From Roseomonas sp. E05 (lineage in GTDB: Bacteria > Pseudomonadota > Alphaproteobacteria > Acetobacterales > Acetobacteraceae), in the NCBI RefSeq assembly GCF_030063475.1, contig NZ_JASIRT010000015.1, forward strand, positions 1-64,000: a stretch of 64,000 nt of DNA, in the 5' to 3' direction. The position numbers and the translations under genes were made by a program. Shown one piece after another: positions 8,076-16,024 of the stretch. The notes under the pieces are model-generated. The model was not told where the DNA came from. It saw only the letters and a program-made list of their open reading frames with translations, and did no database searches. The stretch's first letter is position 1. Every line of letters starts with the position of its first letter.

Positions 8076-8252
8076 ATGGCCGGACAAGGTGATGACAGCC
8101 GCCACGATCCCGGCGATGCGGTGCCCGAGGGCGTGGCCCCCGCCTCGCCACCGCCGCCGCCGCGCGCCGAGGACCTGAAGGTGAAGCACAAGCTGGAGGA
8201 GCTGGGGCGCAAGCCCGGCGATGCCCCGCCGCAAGGGGAGGAAGGCCGCTGA
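8076..8252 (+). CDS. Small hydrophilic proline-rich protein, unknown
   Basis: 58 residues from ATG at 8076, preceded by GAGAGGAA at 8061-8068, a reasonable ribosome binding site. The protein has an acidic start, a PPPPP run in the middle and a charged helix (AEDLKVKHKLEELGRK). There is no export signal or membrane segment and no family recognised. It stands alone between two divergent genes. Confidence 0.5.
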   Translation: MAGQGDDSRHDPGDAVPEGVAPASPPPPPRAEDLKVKHKLEELGRKPGDAPPQGEEGR

Positions 8253-8472
8253 AGGCCGGGCGGCGGATCTGACGGGGAGACCGGCGGGGCCACCGCAGCC
8301 CGCTTGACCGGCGAGGCGCCGCGCCCCCTTTACTGCGCCCTCCACCACGTGAGGGAGGGCCATCATCGCTCCGGAACGCGGCCTGTCCCCGGTCCTGCCG
8401 CGCTGGCGGCCGAGCCCGCTGGTATCCGCCTCGGTCCTGCTGCATGCCGGCGGCCTCGGCGCGCTCGGGCTG

Positions 8473-9255
8473 GTGCCCGCGCTCTGGCCCTGGGTGCTGT
8501 GCGGTCTGGCGGCCAACCACCTGGCGCTGACCCTCGCCGGCATGTGCCCGCGCTCGCCGCTGCTCGGGCCCAATCTGAGCCGGCTGCCGCAAGCCTGCGC
8601 GTCGGCCGGCCAGGTCGCCCTCACTTTCGACGACGGTCCCGATCCGGAGATCACCCCCCGGGTGCTCGACCTGTTGGAGGCGCATCAGGCCCGCGCCTCC
8701 TTCTTTCTCATTGGCCAGCGCACCGCCCGTCATCCGGCGCTGGTGCGGGAGATCCTGCGGCGCGGCCACAGCGTGGAGAACCACACCCACAGCCATCCGC
8801 TCCACTTCGCGGCGCTCGGCCCCGGCGGCCAGCGGCGGGAGATCCTGCGGGCGCAGGCGGCGATCCTCGAGGCTGGGGGGGCACCGCGCTTCTTTCGCCC
8901 GCCGGTCGGGCTGCACAGCCCCTTCCTGGCCCCGGTGCTGGCGGGCACCGGCCTGCGGCACGCCTCCTGGACCCGGCGCGGCGCCGATGGCGCCATCGGC
9001 GCCCCGGCGCGGGTGCTGCGCCGCCTGCGCGGCGCCGGGGCCGGCGACATCCTCCTGCTGCATGACGGCAACAGCCGCCCGGACGCCCAGGGCCGCCCGG
9101 TGGTGCTGGCGGTGCTGCCCATCCTGCTGGCGCGGCTGCGCGCCGCCGGTCTCAGCCCTGTACCGTTGCCGGAGGCCGTGGACGGGCCCGCCGGGCCAGC
9201 AGCAGCGGCAGCCGCAGCAGGAAACCCAGCATCAGCCGCCCGTGCATGCCGGTGA
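8473..9255 (+). CDS. Polysaccharide deacetylase (carbohydrate esterase family 4)
   Basis: 260 residues from GTG 8473. Motif 1 TFDDGPDPEIT gives the catalytic Asp and metal Asp; motif 2 HTHSHP gives the two metal-binding histidines; RPPVG is motif 3; and LLLHDGN resembles the late His motif. The family de-N-acetylates GlcNAc or peptidoglycan sugars. The frame is open upstream to 8353 and codes for a hydrophobic, membrane-like segment, but has no ATG, GTG or TTG there, so the true N-terminus is uncertain (see finding). The 3' end overlaps the convergent glycosyltransferase by 104 bases. Confidence 0.88.
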   Translation: MPALWPWVLCGLAANHLALTLAGMCPRSPLLGPNLSRLPQACASAGQVALTFDDGPDPEITPRVLDLLEAHQARASFFLIGQRTARHPALVREILRRGHSVENHTHSHPLHFAALGPGGQRREILRAQAAILEAGGAPRFFRPPVGLHSPFLAPVLAGTGLRHASWTRRGADGAIGAPARVLRRLRGAGAGDILLLHDGNSRPDAQGRPVVLAVLPILLARLRAAGLSPVPLPEAVDGPAGPAAAAAAAGNPASAARACR

Positions 9256-9934
9256 GCAGCAGGTTGTCCCGCCCATAGCGGAAATGCGAGACGCCGCCCT
9301 CCGCTGCCGAGAGGTAGCGCACCGGCACCGGGATGGTCATCGGCGGCAGGCCGGCCCAGCAGAGTCGTACCGCCGCCTCGGCGTCGAAGTCGTAGCGGCG
9401 CATCCAGCGGGTGCGGCGCATCACCGCCACCAGCGGCGCCACCGGATAGACGCGGAAGCCGAACAGCGAATCGCCCAGGCCGGCCCAGAGCGTTTCCAGA
9501 TTGGCCCAGAAGTTGGAGATCCGCCGGCCGCGCACGCGCAGCGCCGGCGCCTCCGGCCCGAACACCGGCAGGCCGAGCACCAGCGCCTCCGGCCGCCGCA
9601 TCGAGGCCGCCATCAGCGCAGGAATATGCCCGGCCGGGTGCTGCCCGTCGGCATCCATGGCCAGGGCATGGGTGAATCCCTCGGCCTGCGCCGCTTCCAG
9701 CCCGTGCAGCAGCGCCGCCCCCTTGCCGGCGTTGCGCGGCAGCCGCAGCACGCGCAGCCCGGGATCGGCCGCCGCCAGCGCGTCGAGCGGCGCATCGCTG
9801 CCATCGGTGCTGCCGTCCACCACCACCCAGACCGGGCTCCAGCAGGCGCGGGCGGCGCGCACCGTCTCCACCAGGATCGGGCCGGTGTTGTAGGACGGGA
9901 TCAGGACCAGGTGGGTTCGCGAGGCGGGGGTCAT
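9152..9934 (-). CDS. Family 2 glycosyltransferase
   Basis: 260 residues starting at ATG 9934. LVLIPSYNTGPI and VVVDGSTDGSD are the GT-A nucleotide-sugar entry motifs, and ALAMDADGQHPAGHI carries the DxD metal site of the dolichyl-phosphate-mannose-synthase-like branch. The C-terminal end (LLLRLPLLLARRAR) is hydrophobic and may bind the membrane. Eight bases separate it from the acyltransferase gene upstream. Aryl-polyene clusters often contain a glycosyltransferase and acyltransferase that make the lipid anchor; this pair probably serves that role, but is on the opposite strand. Confidence 0.88.
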   Translation of the reverse strand: MTPASRTHLVLIPSYNTGPILVETVRAARACWSPVWVVVDGSTDGSDAPLDALAAADPGLRVLRLPRNAGKGAALLHGLEAAQAEGFTHALAMDADGQHPAGHIPALMAASMRRPEALVLGLPVFGPEAPALRVRGRRISNFWANLETLWAGLGDSLFGFRVYPVAPLVAVMRRTRWMRRYDFDAEAAVRLCWAGLPPMTIPVPVRYLSAAEGGVSHFRYGRDNLLLTGMHGRLMLGFLLRLPLLLARRARPRPPATVQG

Positions 9935-9941
9935 GCCGCCT

Positions 9942-10694
9942 TCAGGCCATATCCTGACGCCGGGCGCCAGGGAGGGACTGGCGGAGGCAGCACTCCACCG
10001 CGCCGCAGAGTTCCTCCGCGCGTCCATCGGGCAGGAAGCGCGGGCCCAGCCGCACCCGGCAGCGCAACGGCAGCGGCGGCCGGCGCAGCACCGGCCAGCC
10101 CTTGCGCAGGTAGGGTGTCTCGCTCTCGATCACCACCGTCTGCACCGGGGCGCCGGCCCGCCGGGCGATCACCGCGAAGGAGCGGCTGAACGGCCCGGGC
10201 GCGGGCGTCACCAGGCCTGCATCCTCGCCGGCGCCGGGCGGGCTGCGCGTCGCCTCGGGGAAGATCAGCAGCTGCCGCCCCTCCTGCAGCGCCGCCGCCG
10301 CGTCACGGATCATCCGCTGCGTGGCGTCGTTGCGGACATAGCCGGCCAGCCGCACCCCGCCGCCGAGCAGCGGATTGTCCCACAGCGAGGCCTTGGTGAT
10401 GCAGACCACGCGGGGCAGACGGGAGGTGACGAGCACGGCATCCAGCATCGAGGGGTGATTGGGCGTGATGATCAGTCCGCGCTCCCCGCGCAGCGCGTCC
10501 AGCGCCGAGAGGTCGCAGCGCAGCACGCCCGTCAGCCGCATGGCGCCGAGGAACAGCCGGAAGCCCCGCGAGATGCCCCACTGCCCGAGCGGCCGGCCGG
10601 CCGAGGCCGGCAGCAGCCGGTGCAGCAGCGCCGCCGGCAGGCTCCAGAGCAGGCACATCACCGCGAAAAGCAGCAGCAGGCCGTAGAACACCAC
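9942..10694 (-). CDS. PlsC-type 1-acyl-glycerol-3-phosphate acyltransferase family protein
   Basis: 250 residues from GTG 10694. An N-terminal membrane helix (FYGLLLLFAVMCLLWSL) is followed by NHPSMLD, the H-x4-D catalytic motif, and by LIFPEATRS, the substrate-binding motif of the PlsC superfamily. The frame continues upstream through GLWAPLRGAWEA to a CTG at about 10769 that follows GGGAGG, so translation may begin earlier. It forms a divergent pair with the methyltransferase at 10901 and an operon with the glycosyltransferase downstream. Confidence 0.85.
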   Translation of the reverse strand: MVFYGLLLLFAVMCLLWSLPAALLHRLLPASAGRPLGQWGISRGFRLFLGAMRLTGVLRCDLSALDALRGERGLIITPNHPSMLDAVLVTSRLPRVVCITKASLWDNPLLGGGVRLAGYVRNDATQRMIRDAAAALQEGRQLLIFPEATRSPPGAGEDAGLVTPAPGPFSRSFAVIARRAGAPVQTVVIESETPYLRKGWPVLRRPPLPLRCRVRLGPRFLPDGRAEELCGAVECCLRQSLPGARRQDMA

Positions 10695-10900
10695 CGCCTC
10701 CCATGCACCGCGCAGCGGCGCCCACAGCCCGTGCGCGGGAGAGGAGGGGCGGATGGCGGAGTCGTTCAGCGGGCGGCCTCCCGGTTTTCCCGGACCCTAG
10801 CCGAGTGCCCCGGCGCCGGTCTATCGGTTGTCCTGCCCAGTGCCGCCGGCCGGCCCGCGCGGGGGGGCGCTCTGGGAAACCGCCCGCCGGGAGACCGCCC

Positions 10901-11653
10901 GTGACCGAACCGACGCGCCAGGCCGCCCCGCACCCCACCCTGCCGGCCTACTACCCGGAAGCCACCCAGCGCGCCGGCTTCGTCCGCGGCCTGTTCGACG
11001 ACACCGCGCCGCACTATGACCGCATCAACCGCGTCTTTTCCCTCGGCACCGGCGCCTGGTACCGCCGCCAGGCCCTGCGGCAGGCTGGCCTGCGCCCCGG
11101 CATGCGGGTGCTGGACGTCGCCACCGGGACCGGGCTGGTGGCCCGGGAGGCGGCGCGGATCGCCGGCCCTTCAGGCCTGGTGCTGGGCCTCGACCCCAGC
11201 GCCGGCATGCTGGCCGAGGCGCGCCGCGGCCTCGCCCTGCCGTTGCTGCAGGGGCGCGCCGAGTCGCTGCCGCTGGCCGATGGCAGCGTGGATTTCATCA
11301 GCATGGGCTATGCGCTGCGGCATGTGGCCGACCTCGCGGCCACCTTCGGCGAGTTCCTGCGGGTGCTGCGGCCGGGCGGGCGGGTGCTGCTGCTGGAGAT
11401 CGGCCGACCCGACAGCGCCTGGGGCCATGCCGCCGCGCGCGCCTATCTCGGCGGGGTGGTGCCGGCGCTCTGCCGCCTCACCGCGCCGCGCGGCCGCTCC
11501 GGCACGCTGATGCGCTACTACTGGGACACGATCGAGGCCTGCGTGCCGGCCGAGACCATCCTGCGCCACCTGCGGCAGGCCGGCTTCGCGGAGGTGGGCT
11601 GCGAGACCTCGCTCGGCCTCTTCCGCGCCTATGGCGGCCAGCGGCCTGGTTGA
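10901..11653 (+). CDS. UbiE/COQ5-like SAM-dependent methyltransferase
   Basis: 250 residues from GTG 10901. VRGLFDDTAPHYDRINRVFSLG closely resembles the start of UbiE proteins, followed by the SAM motif LDVATGTGLVA and the post-motif LRHVADLAATFGEFLRVLRPGG. The body is UbiE-like, but the cluster context (pigment and lipid genes) suggests methylation of a pigment head group rather than ubiquinone or menaquinone synthesis. The TGA overlaps the TTG start of the next gene. Methyltransferases of this type occur in aryl-polyene clusters. Confidence 0.82.
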   Translation: MTEPTRQAAPHPTLPAYYPEATQRAGFVRGLFDDTAPHYDRINRVFSLGTGAWYRRQALRQAGLRPGMRVLDVATGTGLVAREAARIAGPSGLVLGLDPSAGMLAEARRGLALPLLQGRAESLPLADGSVDFISMGYALRHVADLAATFGEFLRVLRPGGRVLLLEIGRPDSAWGHAAARAYLGGVVPALCRLTAPRGRSGTLMRYYWDTIEACVPAETILRHLRQAGFAEVGCETSLGLFRAYGGQRPG

Positions 11654-12336
11654 AGCCCTCCGTGCCCGACCGCCCCGCTGCGCCGCCGGCCCTGCTCACC
11701 GAGGTGTCGCGCCGCTATGCGACGGCCTCCCGCTACACCCGGCACTATGTCCGCGCGAAGCTGCGGCGCGACCCGGCGACGGCCGCCATCCTCGGCCTCG
11801 CCGCCGGGGAAAGCTTCGGCCATGTCGCCGATCTCGGCTGCGGACGCGGCCAGCTCGCCCTGGCGCTGCTGCTCGGCGGGGCGGCGGAGCGCATCACCGG
11901 GCTGGACGGCAACGCCGCCCATCTGGCCGAGGCGCGGCAGGCCGCCGCCGGGCTGGTGGCACACTTCGCCGTGGCGGATCTGCTTGCCGCGCCGGTGCCG
12001 GATTGCGACACCGTCCTGCTGGTCGATGTGCTCTATCAGCTTCCCGCCCCGGCGCAGCTGGCCCTGCTCGCCCGCGCCGCCGCCGCCGCGCGCCGCCGCA
12101 TCGTGATCCGCGCCTTCGATCCGGCGCGCGGCTGGCGCAGCCATTTCGGCCTGGCGATGGAGGCGGCGAACCGCGCCCTGCGCGGCGCCCGGCGCACAGC
12201 CAGCATCCATCCGCTGCCGCTGGCTGCGCTGGCGGCGCCGCTGGCGGCGGCCGGCTTTCGCGTCGCGGCGCGCCCCTGCTGGACCGGGACGCCGCTGCCG
12301 AACGTGTTGATGCTTGCGGAAAGGACAGATGGATGA
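11650..12336 (+). CDS. SAM-dependent methyltransferase
   Basis: 228 residues, starting at TTG 11650 within the TTGA overlap with the previous gene. The SAM-binding motif VADLGCGRGQLALAL is at about residues 56-70, followed by GLDGNAAHLAEAR and the acidic VLLVDVLYQLP. The N-terminus (RRYATASRYTRHYVRAKLRRDP) is basic. The substrate cannot be read from sequence; the tight coupling to a UbiE-like methyltransferase and an outer membrane protein suggests a step in making or placing a membrane-bound product. Confidence 0.75.
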   Translation: MKPSVPDRPAAPPALLTEVSRRYATASRYTRHYVRAKLRRDPATAAILGLAAGESFGHVADLGCGRGQLALALLLGGAAERITGLDGNAAHLAEARQAAAGLVAHFAVADLLAAPVPDCDTVLLVDVLYQLPAPAQLALLARAAAAARRRIVIRAFDPARGWRSHFGLAMEAANRALRGARRTASIHPLPLAALAAPLAAAGFRVAARPCWTGTPLPNVLMLAERTDG

Positions 12337-13199
12337 AGCGGCTGCTCCCGGGATTCCTGCTTGGCCTGGCGCTGCTCGCACCGGGCTTCAGCCGGGCGCA
12401 GGATGCGGCCGACGCCCACCTGCAGCCGAAATTCGAGGCCGGCATCGCCGGGGGTGGCGGCTGGCTGCCCGACTACCCGGCGGCCGGGCAGAACCACCCC
12501 CAGGGCCTGTTCTTCCCCTATGTGATCTACCGCGGCGAGATCCTGCGCAGCGACGCGCAGGGCGTGCGGGGCCGCTTCTACAACAGCGAGAGCATCGGCC
12601 TGGACCTCAGCCTCTCCGGCGCCTTCCCCGCCTCATCCTCCGACAACGACGCGCGCGAGGGCATGCCGGATCTCGACTGGCTCGGCGAGATCGGCCCCGC
12701 CCTGCGGCTGACGCTGTGGCAGGACCGCAGGCTGGGCCAGCGGGTGAACCTGGAGCTGCCGGTGCGGGCGGTGTTCTCCACCGACTGGTCCTCGGTCCAC
12801 TACCGCGGGATCGTGGCGGCGCCGGAACTGTCCTATGAGCGGCTCAACCTGCTCGCCGCCGGCGCGCGGCTGCGCGTCGGGCTGGGGCCGATCTTCGCCA
12901 CCGGCCGGATGATGGACTACTTCTACCGGGTGGACCCGCAATACGAGCGCCCCGGACGCCCGGCCTACGACGCCGATCCCGGCTATCTCGGCACCCGGCT
13001 GCAGTTCTCCTACCGCCTGCCGCTGACGCAGCGCCTCTCCGTGGTGGCGGGCGGGCGGCTCGAATCCTTCCACGGCGCCACCAACGAGGGCAGCCCGCTG
13101 TTCCGCGAGAAGTGGAACACATCCGTCGCGCTGGGCTTCGCCTGGTCCTTCTACCAGTCGGAGGCGCGCGTGGCCTCCACCGCCTCGCCTTTCGACTGA
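12333..13199 (+). CDS. MipA/OmpV family outer membrane protein
   Basis: 288 residues with a signal peptide (KRLLPGFLLGLALLAPGFSRAQ). The mature part has amphipathic beta-strand alternation and typical MipA/OmpV landmarks: AGGGGWLPDYPA, QGLFFPYVIYRGEILR and a C-terminal SVALGFAWSFYQSEARV. The family forms outer membrane scaffolds linked to peptidoglycan enzymes. ATG 12333 overlaps the stop of the methyltransferase by four bases, so it belongs to the same transcript, which ends at repeat copy 4. Confidence 0.85.
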   Translation: MKRLLPGFLLGLALLAPGFSRAQDAADAHLQPKFEAGIAGGGGWLPDYPAAGQNHPQGLFFPYVIYRGEILRSDAQGVRGRFYNSESIGLDLSLSGAFPASSSDNDAREGMPDLDWLGEIGPALRLTLWQDRRLGQRVNLELPVRAVFSTDWSSVHYRGIVAAPELSYERLNLLAAGARLRVGLGPIFATGRMMDYFYRVDPQYERPGRPAYDADPGYLGTRLQFSYRLPLTQRLSVVAGGRLESFHGATNEGSPLFREKWNTSVALGFAWSFYQSEARVASTASPFD

Positions 13200-13338
13200 G
13201 GCCGGCAAAGGCCGGGGGAAGGAATTCCCCCGGTCCCCCATCTTTTTCTGTCCGTTCGGAGCAGCCCCAGCCGCCCGCACGAAAACTTGAAGAAAAAAGA
13301 TGGGGGGCTTGGGGGGAATTCCTTCCCCCCGGGTTTTT
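13200..13338. repeat. Palindromic intergenic repeat, copy 4 (complete)
   Basis: Left arm CCGGGGGAAGGAATTCCCCCGG then CCCCCATCTTTTTC; right arm AGAAAAAAGATGGGGGG then GGGGGGAATTCCTTCCCCCC and GGGTTTTT. The whole unit is a roughly 139-bp inverted repeat whose arms are themselves palindromes. It separates the methyltransferase/outer membrane operon from the ACP gene that opens the pigment operon. Bases 13339-13456 hold the presumed promoter of that operon. Confidence 0.88.
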
Positions 13339-13456
13339 CCGCTTCGCCCGTCACAGGGAAATTCTGCACTGCTCCGGCAATTCCCCTTGTGCAGGATTCG
13401 TTTTCGCGCCCTATGCTCTGTGGCTTATGGCCGGTTCAGGCGTGAGGGAGGTTTGC

Positions 13457-13723
13457 GTGAGTTGCCAGTTGGCCATCGAATCCGAGGTGGCCGCCTTGAT
13501 TGTCGAAGCCCTTCATCTCGAAACCAGCGCCGAGCAGATCGACCCTGAGGCTCCCCTCTTCGGGGAGGGCCTCGGCCTTGATTCCATCGACGCCCTGGAG
13601 ATCGCGCTCGCCATCTCCCGCCGCTACGGTTTCCAGCTCCGCTCCGATGACGAGCGGAACGGGCAGATCTTTGCCTCGCTGCGCAACCTCTCCGCACATA
13701 TCGAAAAACATCGCCAGCGCTGA
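13457..13723 (+). CDS. Acyl carrier protein of the aryl-polyene-like cluster
   Basis: 88 residues. LGLDSIDALEIALAI has the DSxx phosphopantetheine site, Ser43, at the start of helix II. GTG 13457 was chosen because GAGGGAGG (13444-13451) lies six bases upstream; ATG 13427 and GTG 13442 are in-frame alternatives. It is the only carrier protein visible in the cluster, whereas characterised aryl-polyene systems commonly have two. The phosphopantetheinyl transferase that would activate it is not in the window. Confidence 0.9.
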   Translation: MSCQLAIESEVAALIVEALHLETSAEQIDPEAPLFGEGLGLDSIDALEIALAISRRYGFQLRSDDERNGQIFASLRNLSAHIEKHRQR

Positions 13724-13727
13724 GCCG

Positions 13728-14351
13728 ATGCCACGGGCCGCCTGGCGCTTCGCTCCCATGCTGCTGGCCGGCGCCGCCATCGGGGCGGCCCGGCTGACGG
13801 GCCATGCCGGCCTGGCTCTGCTGCTCGGCCTGCTGACCCTCACCCTGGCGGCCACCCGCCACCTGCCCGGGCGGGCACGGCTGGTCCTGGGCATCGCCGC
13901 CGCGGCACTGGCGCTCGCCTGGCCGCTGCTCCGCCCGCTGGCGCCGCAGCGGCTGGCCGGGTTGCTGCCGCCAGCCGGCGACCTGCTGCTCTGCGCCCAT
14001 TTCGGCGCCACGCTGCGGCCCGGCCGCGAGCCGCTGATCAGCCGCTATACCCGGCACGATTTCGGCCGCCTGCCGCCGGAATGCGCCGGCTATACCCGGG
14101 CGCTGACCCTGCTCTGGGCCGCCCTCTTCGCCCTGCTGGCGCCGCTGCATGCCATCCTGCTGCTCGGCCTCCCGCCGCTCGACGCCCCGCACGACAGCGG
14201 CGTGGTGCTCGGCGCGACGGCGGCCTTCATGCTTGTCCTGTTCCTCGGTGAGCACGTGATCCGCACCCTGCGCTTCCCGCAATTCGGCCTCGCCACCCCG
14301 GCCCGCACCCTGCGCGCCATCCTCTCCGCCCATCTGTCGCGCCATGCGTGA
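13728..14351 (+). CDS. Multi-spanning membrane protein of the aryl-polyene-like cluster (COG4648 type)
   Basis: 207 residues from ATG 13728, four bases after the ACP stop. There are about six hydrophobic segments (LLAGAAIGAARLTGHAGLALLLG; LVLGIAAAALALAWPLL; ALTLLWAALFALLAPLHAI; GATAAFMLVLFLGEHVI). The HFGATLRPGREPLISRY loop is typical of the small membrane proteins that sit next to the ACP and acyl-ACP ligase in aryl-polyene clusters. The role is unknown; it may help attach the polyene to the membrane. It overlaps the next gene by eight bases. Confidence 0.75.
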   Translation: MPRAAWRFAPMLLAGAAIGAARLTGHAGLALLLGLLTLTLAATRHLPGRARLVLGIAAAALALAWPLLRPLAPQRLAGLLPPAGDLLLCAHFGATLRPGREPLISRYTRHDFGRLPPECAGYTRALTLLWAALFALLAPLHAILLLGLPPLDAPHDSGVVLGATAAFMLVLFLGEHVIRTLRFPQFGLATPARTLRAILSAHLSRHA

Positions 14352-15705
14352 GATCCCAGCCTCGGCGGCCCTCACCTCCCGCCCGGCCGAGGCCGTGCTG
14401 TTCCGTCGCGGCGCGGAGCCCGTGACCTGCGGCCGCTTCCTGGCCGATGTGGCGGCGCTGGCCGCGCGCCTGCCGGACCGCCCCTATGTGCTCGGCCTCT
14501 GCGCCGACCGCTACAACGCGCTGGTTGGCTTCGCCGCGGCGGTGAGCCGGGGGCAGGTGATGCTGCTCTCCAGCGACCGCTCGGCCCGGCGCCAGCGCGA
14601 GATCGCCGCCAGCTACCCCGAGCTCTACACGCTGGCCGATGCCGGGGAGGACCCGAACTGGGAAGCGCCGCCGGATGCGGTGCGCGTCGCCCCTGCGGCG
14701 GCGGCCGGCACGGTCGGTCCCAACCCGCTTATCCCGCTCGGCCAGATCGCGGCGGTCGGCTTCACCTCCGGCAGCACCGGCGCGCCGGCGGCGCATCCGA
14801 AGCCCTGGGGCGCGCTGGTGGCCGCCGCCAAGGCCGCCGGCGAGCGCTTCGGCCTGAACCACCCGGACGGGCGGGAGACCACCGTGGTCGCCACCGTGCC
14901 GCCGCAGCACATGTACGGCTTCGAGACCACCATGGTGCTGCCGCTGCATGTCGCGACGGCCAGCCATGCCGGGCCGCATTTCTACCCCGTCGAGGTGGCC
15001 GAGGCGCTGCACGCCGCCCCCGGCCACCGCGTGCTGGTGACGACGCCGCTGCAGATGCGCGCCCTGCTCGGCTCCGGGCAGCCCATGCCGAAGCTGGAAG
15101 CGGTGATCTCCGCCACCGCGCCGCTGGAGGCCAGCCTCGCCGAGGCGGTGGAGCGGGCCTGGCAGGTGCCGGTGCTGGAGATCTACGGCGCCACCGAGAT
15201 GGGCTCGATCGCCAGCCGCCGTACGGTGGAAGGGCCGCTCTGGCGGCTCTACCGCAGCGTCGCGCTGCGCCGCACGGCAGCGGACGCGATGGCCGCCGAG
15301 GTCGCCGGCCTGCCCGACCCGGTGCCGCTGGCCGATGCGGTGGAGTTGGAGGGGAAGGACCGCTTCCGCCTGCTCGGCCGCCGGACGGACATCGTCAAGC
15401 TCGGCGGCAAGCGCGCCTCGCTGGCCAGCCTCAATGCGCTGCTCCACGCCATCGAGGGCGTGCGGGACGGCGTCTTCGTCGTGCCGGAGGATCTGGACCG
15501 CAACCCTGCCGCCCGGCTCGCCGTCTATGCCGTGGCACCGGAGCGCAGCGCGGAGGCGATCCTGGCCGCGCTGCGGCAGCAGGTGGACCCGGTCTTCCTG
15601 CCGCGCGCCGTCACGCTGGTTCCCGCCCTGCCGCGCGACGCGGTCGGCAAGCTGCCGCAGCACGCGCTGGCGGCCCTGCGGCGGCAACTGGCGGGCACCG
15701 CCTGA
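14344..15705 (+). CDS. AMP-dependent acyl-CoA/acyl-ACP ligase (starter-unit loading)
   Basis: 453 residues, shorter than full adenylate-forming enzymes. Phosphate-loop motif FTSGSTGAPAAHPK, core EIYGATEMGSI, the adenosine-ribose Asp in GRRTDIVKLGG, and the C-terminal lysine in DAVGKLPQHAL are all present. In aryl-polyene pathways this enzyme (ApeH type) activates 4-hydroxybenzoate or a related aryl acid and loads it on the carrier protein. Its position right after the ACP supports that role here; the exact starter acid is unknown. No ammonia lyase or chorismatase is seen in the window. Confidence 0.85.
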   Translation: MREIPASAALTSRPAEAVLFRRGAEPVTCGRFLADVAALAARLPDRPYVLGLCADRYNALVGFAAAVSRGQVMLLSSDRSARRQREIAASYPELYTLADAGEDPNWEAPPDAVRVAPAAAAGTVGPNPLIPLGQIAAVGFTSGSTGAPAAHPKPWGALVAAAKAAGERFGLNHPDGRETTVVATVPPQHMYGFETTMVLPLHVATASHAGPHFYPVEVAEALHAAPGHRVLVTTPLQMRALLGSGQPMPKLEAVISATAPLEASLAEAVERAWQVPVLEIYGATEMGSIASRRTVEGPLWRLYRSVALRRTAADAMAAEVAGLPDPVPLADAVELEGKDRFRLLGRRTDIVKLGGKRASLASLNALLHAIEGVRDGVFVVPEDLDRNPAARLAVYAVAPERSAEAILAALRQQVDPVFLPRAVTLVPALPRDAVGKLPQHALAALRRQLAGTA

Positions 15706-15706
15706 G

Positions 15707-16024
15707 ATGGCCCGGCCGTTCCCATGGCGCCTGCGCTTCGCCGTGCCCGCCAGCCATCCCTGCCTGCCCGGGCATTTCCCCGGCCGGCCGGTGGTACCGG
15801 GCGTGGTGCTGCTGGACGCGCTTTTCACCGCCCTGGCGGAGGAGGGCCACGGCCTCGTCACGCGGCTGCTGCGCGCCAAGTTCACCGCCCCCGTGGCGCC
15901 GGAGGAAGAGGTGGAGGTGGAGTTCCGGAGCGCCGGCCCCGGCCGCGTCACCTTCCAGTGCCATTGCCGCGGCGCACTGGCGCTGAGTGGCGAGGCCGCC
16001 CTGGAACCGGCCGTGGCCGCATGA
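15707..16024 (+). CDS. Hotdog-fold 3-hydroxyacyl-ACP dehydratase (ApeI-like)
   Basis: 105 residues. HPCLPGHFPGRPVVPGVVLLD is the catalytic helix region of FabA/FabZ-type hotdog enzymes, with His in GHFPG and the following PVVPG. The short length fits the ApeI-like dehydratase group. It begins three bases after the ligase stop and overlaps the acyltransferase by four bases. It would remove water from the 3-hydroxyacyl intermediate to build each double bond, alongside the second dehydratase at 22056. Confidence 0.8.
   Translation: MARPFPWRLRFAVPASHPCLPGHFPGRPVVPGVVLLDALFTALAEEGHGLVTRLLRAKFTAPVAPEEEVEVEFRSAGPGRVTFQCHCRGALALSGEAALEPAVAA

Noticed and set aside
13200-13338. Repeat copies considered as simple rho-independent terminators
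   Set aside because: Arms plus T-runs could terminate transcription, but the second mirrored arm, the conserved core and copies upstream of genes are not explained by a terminator alone.
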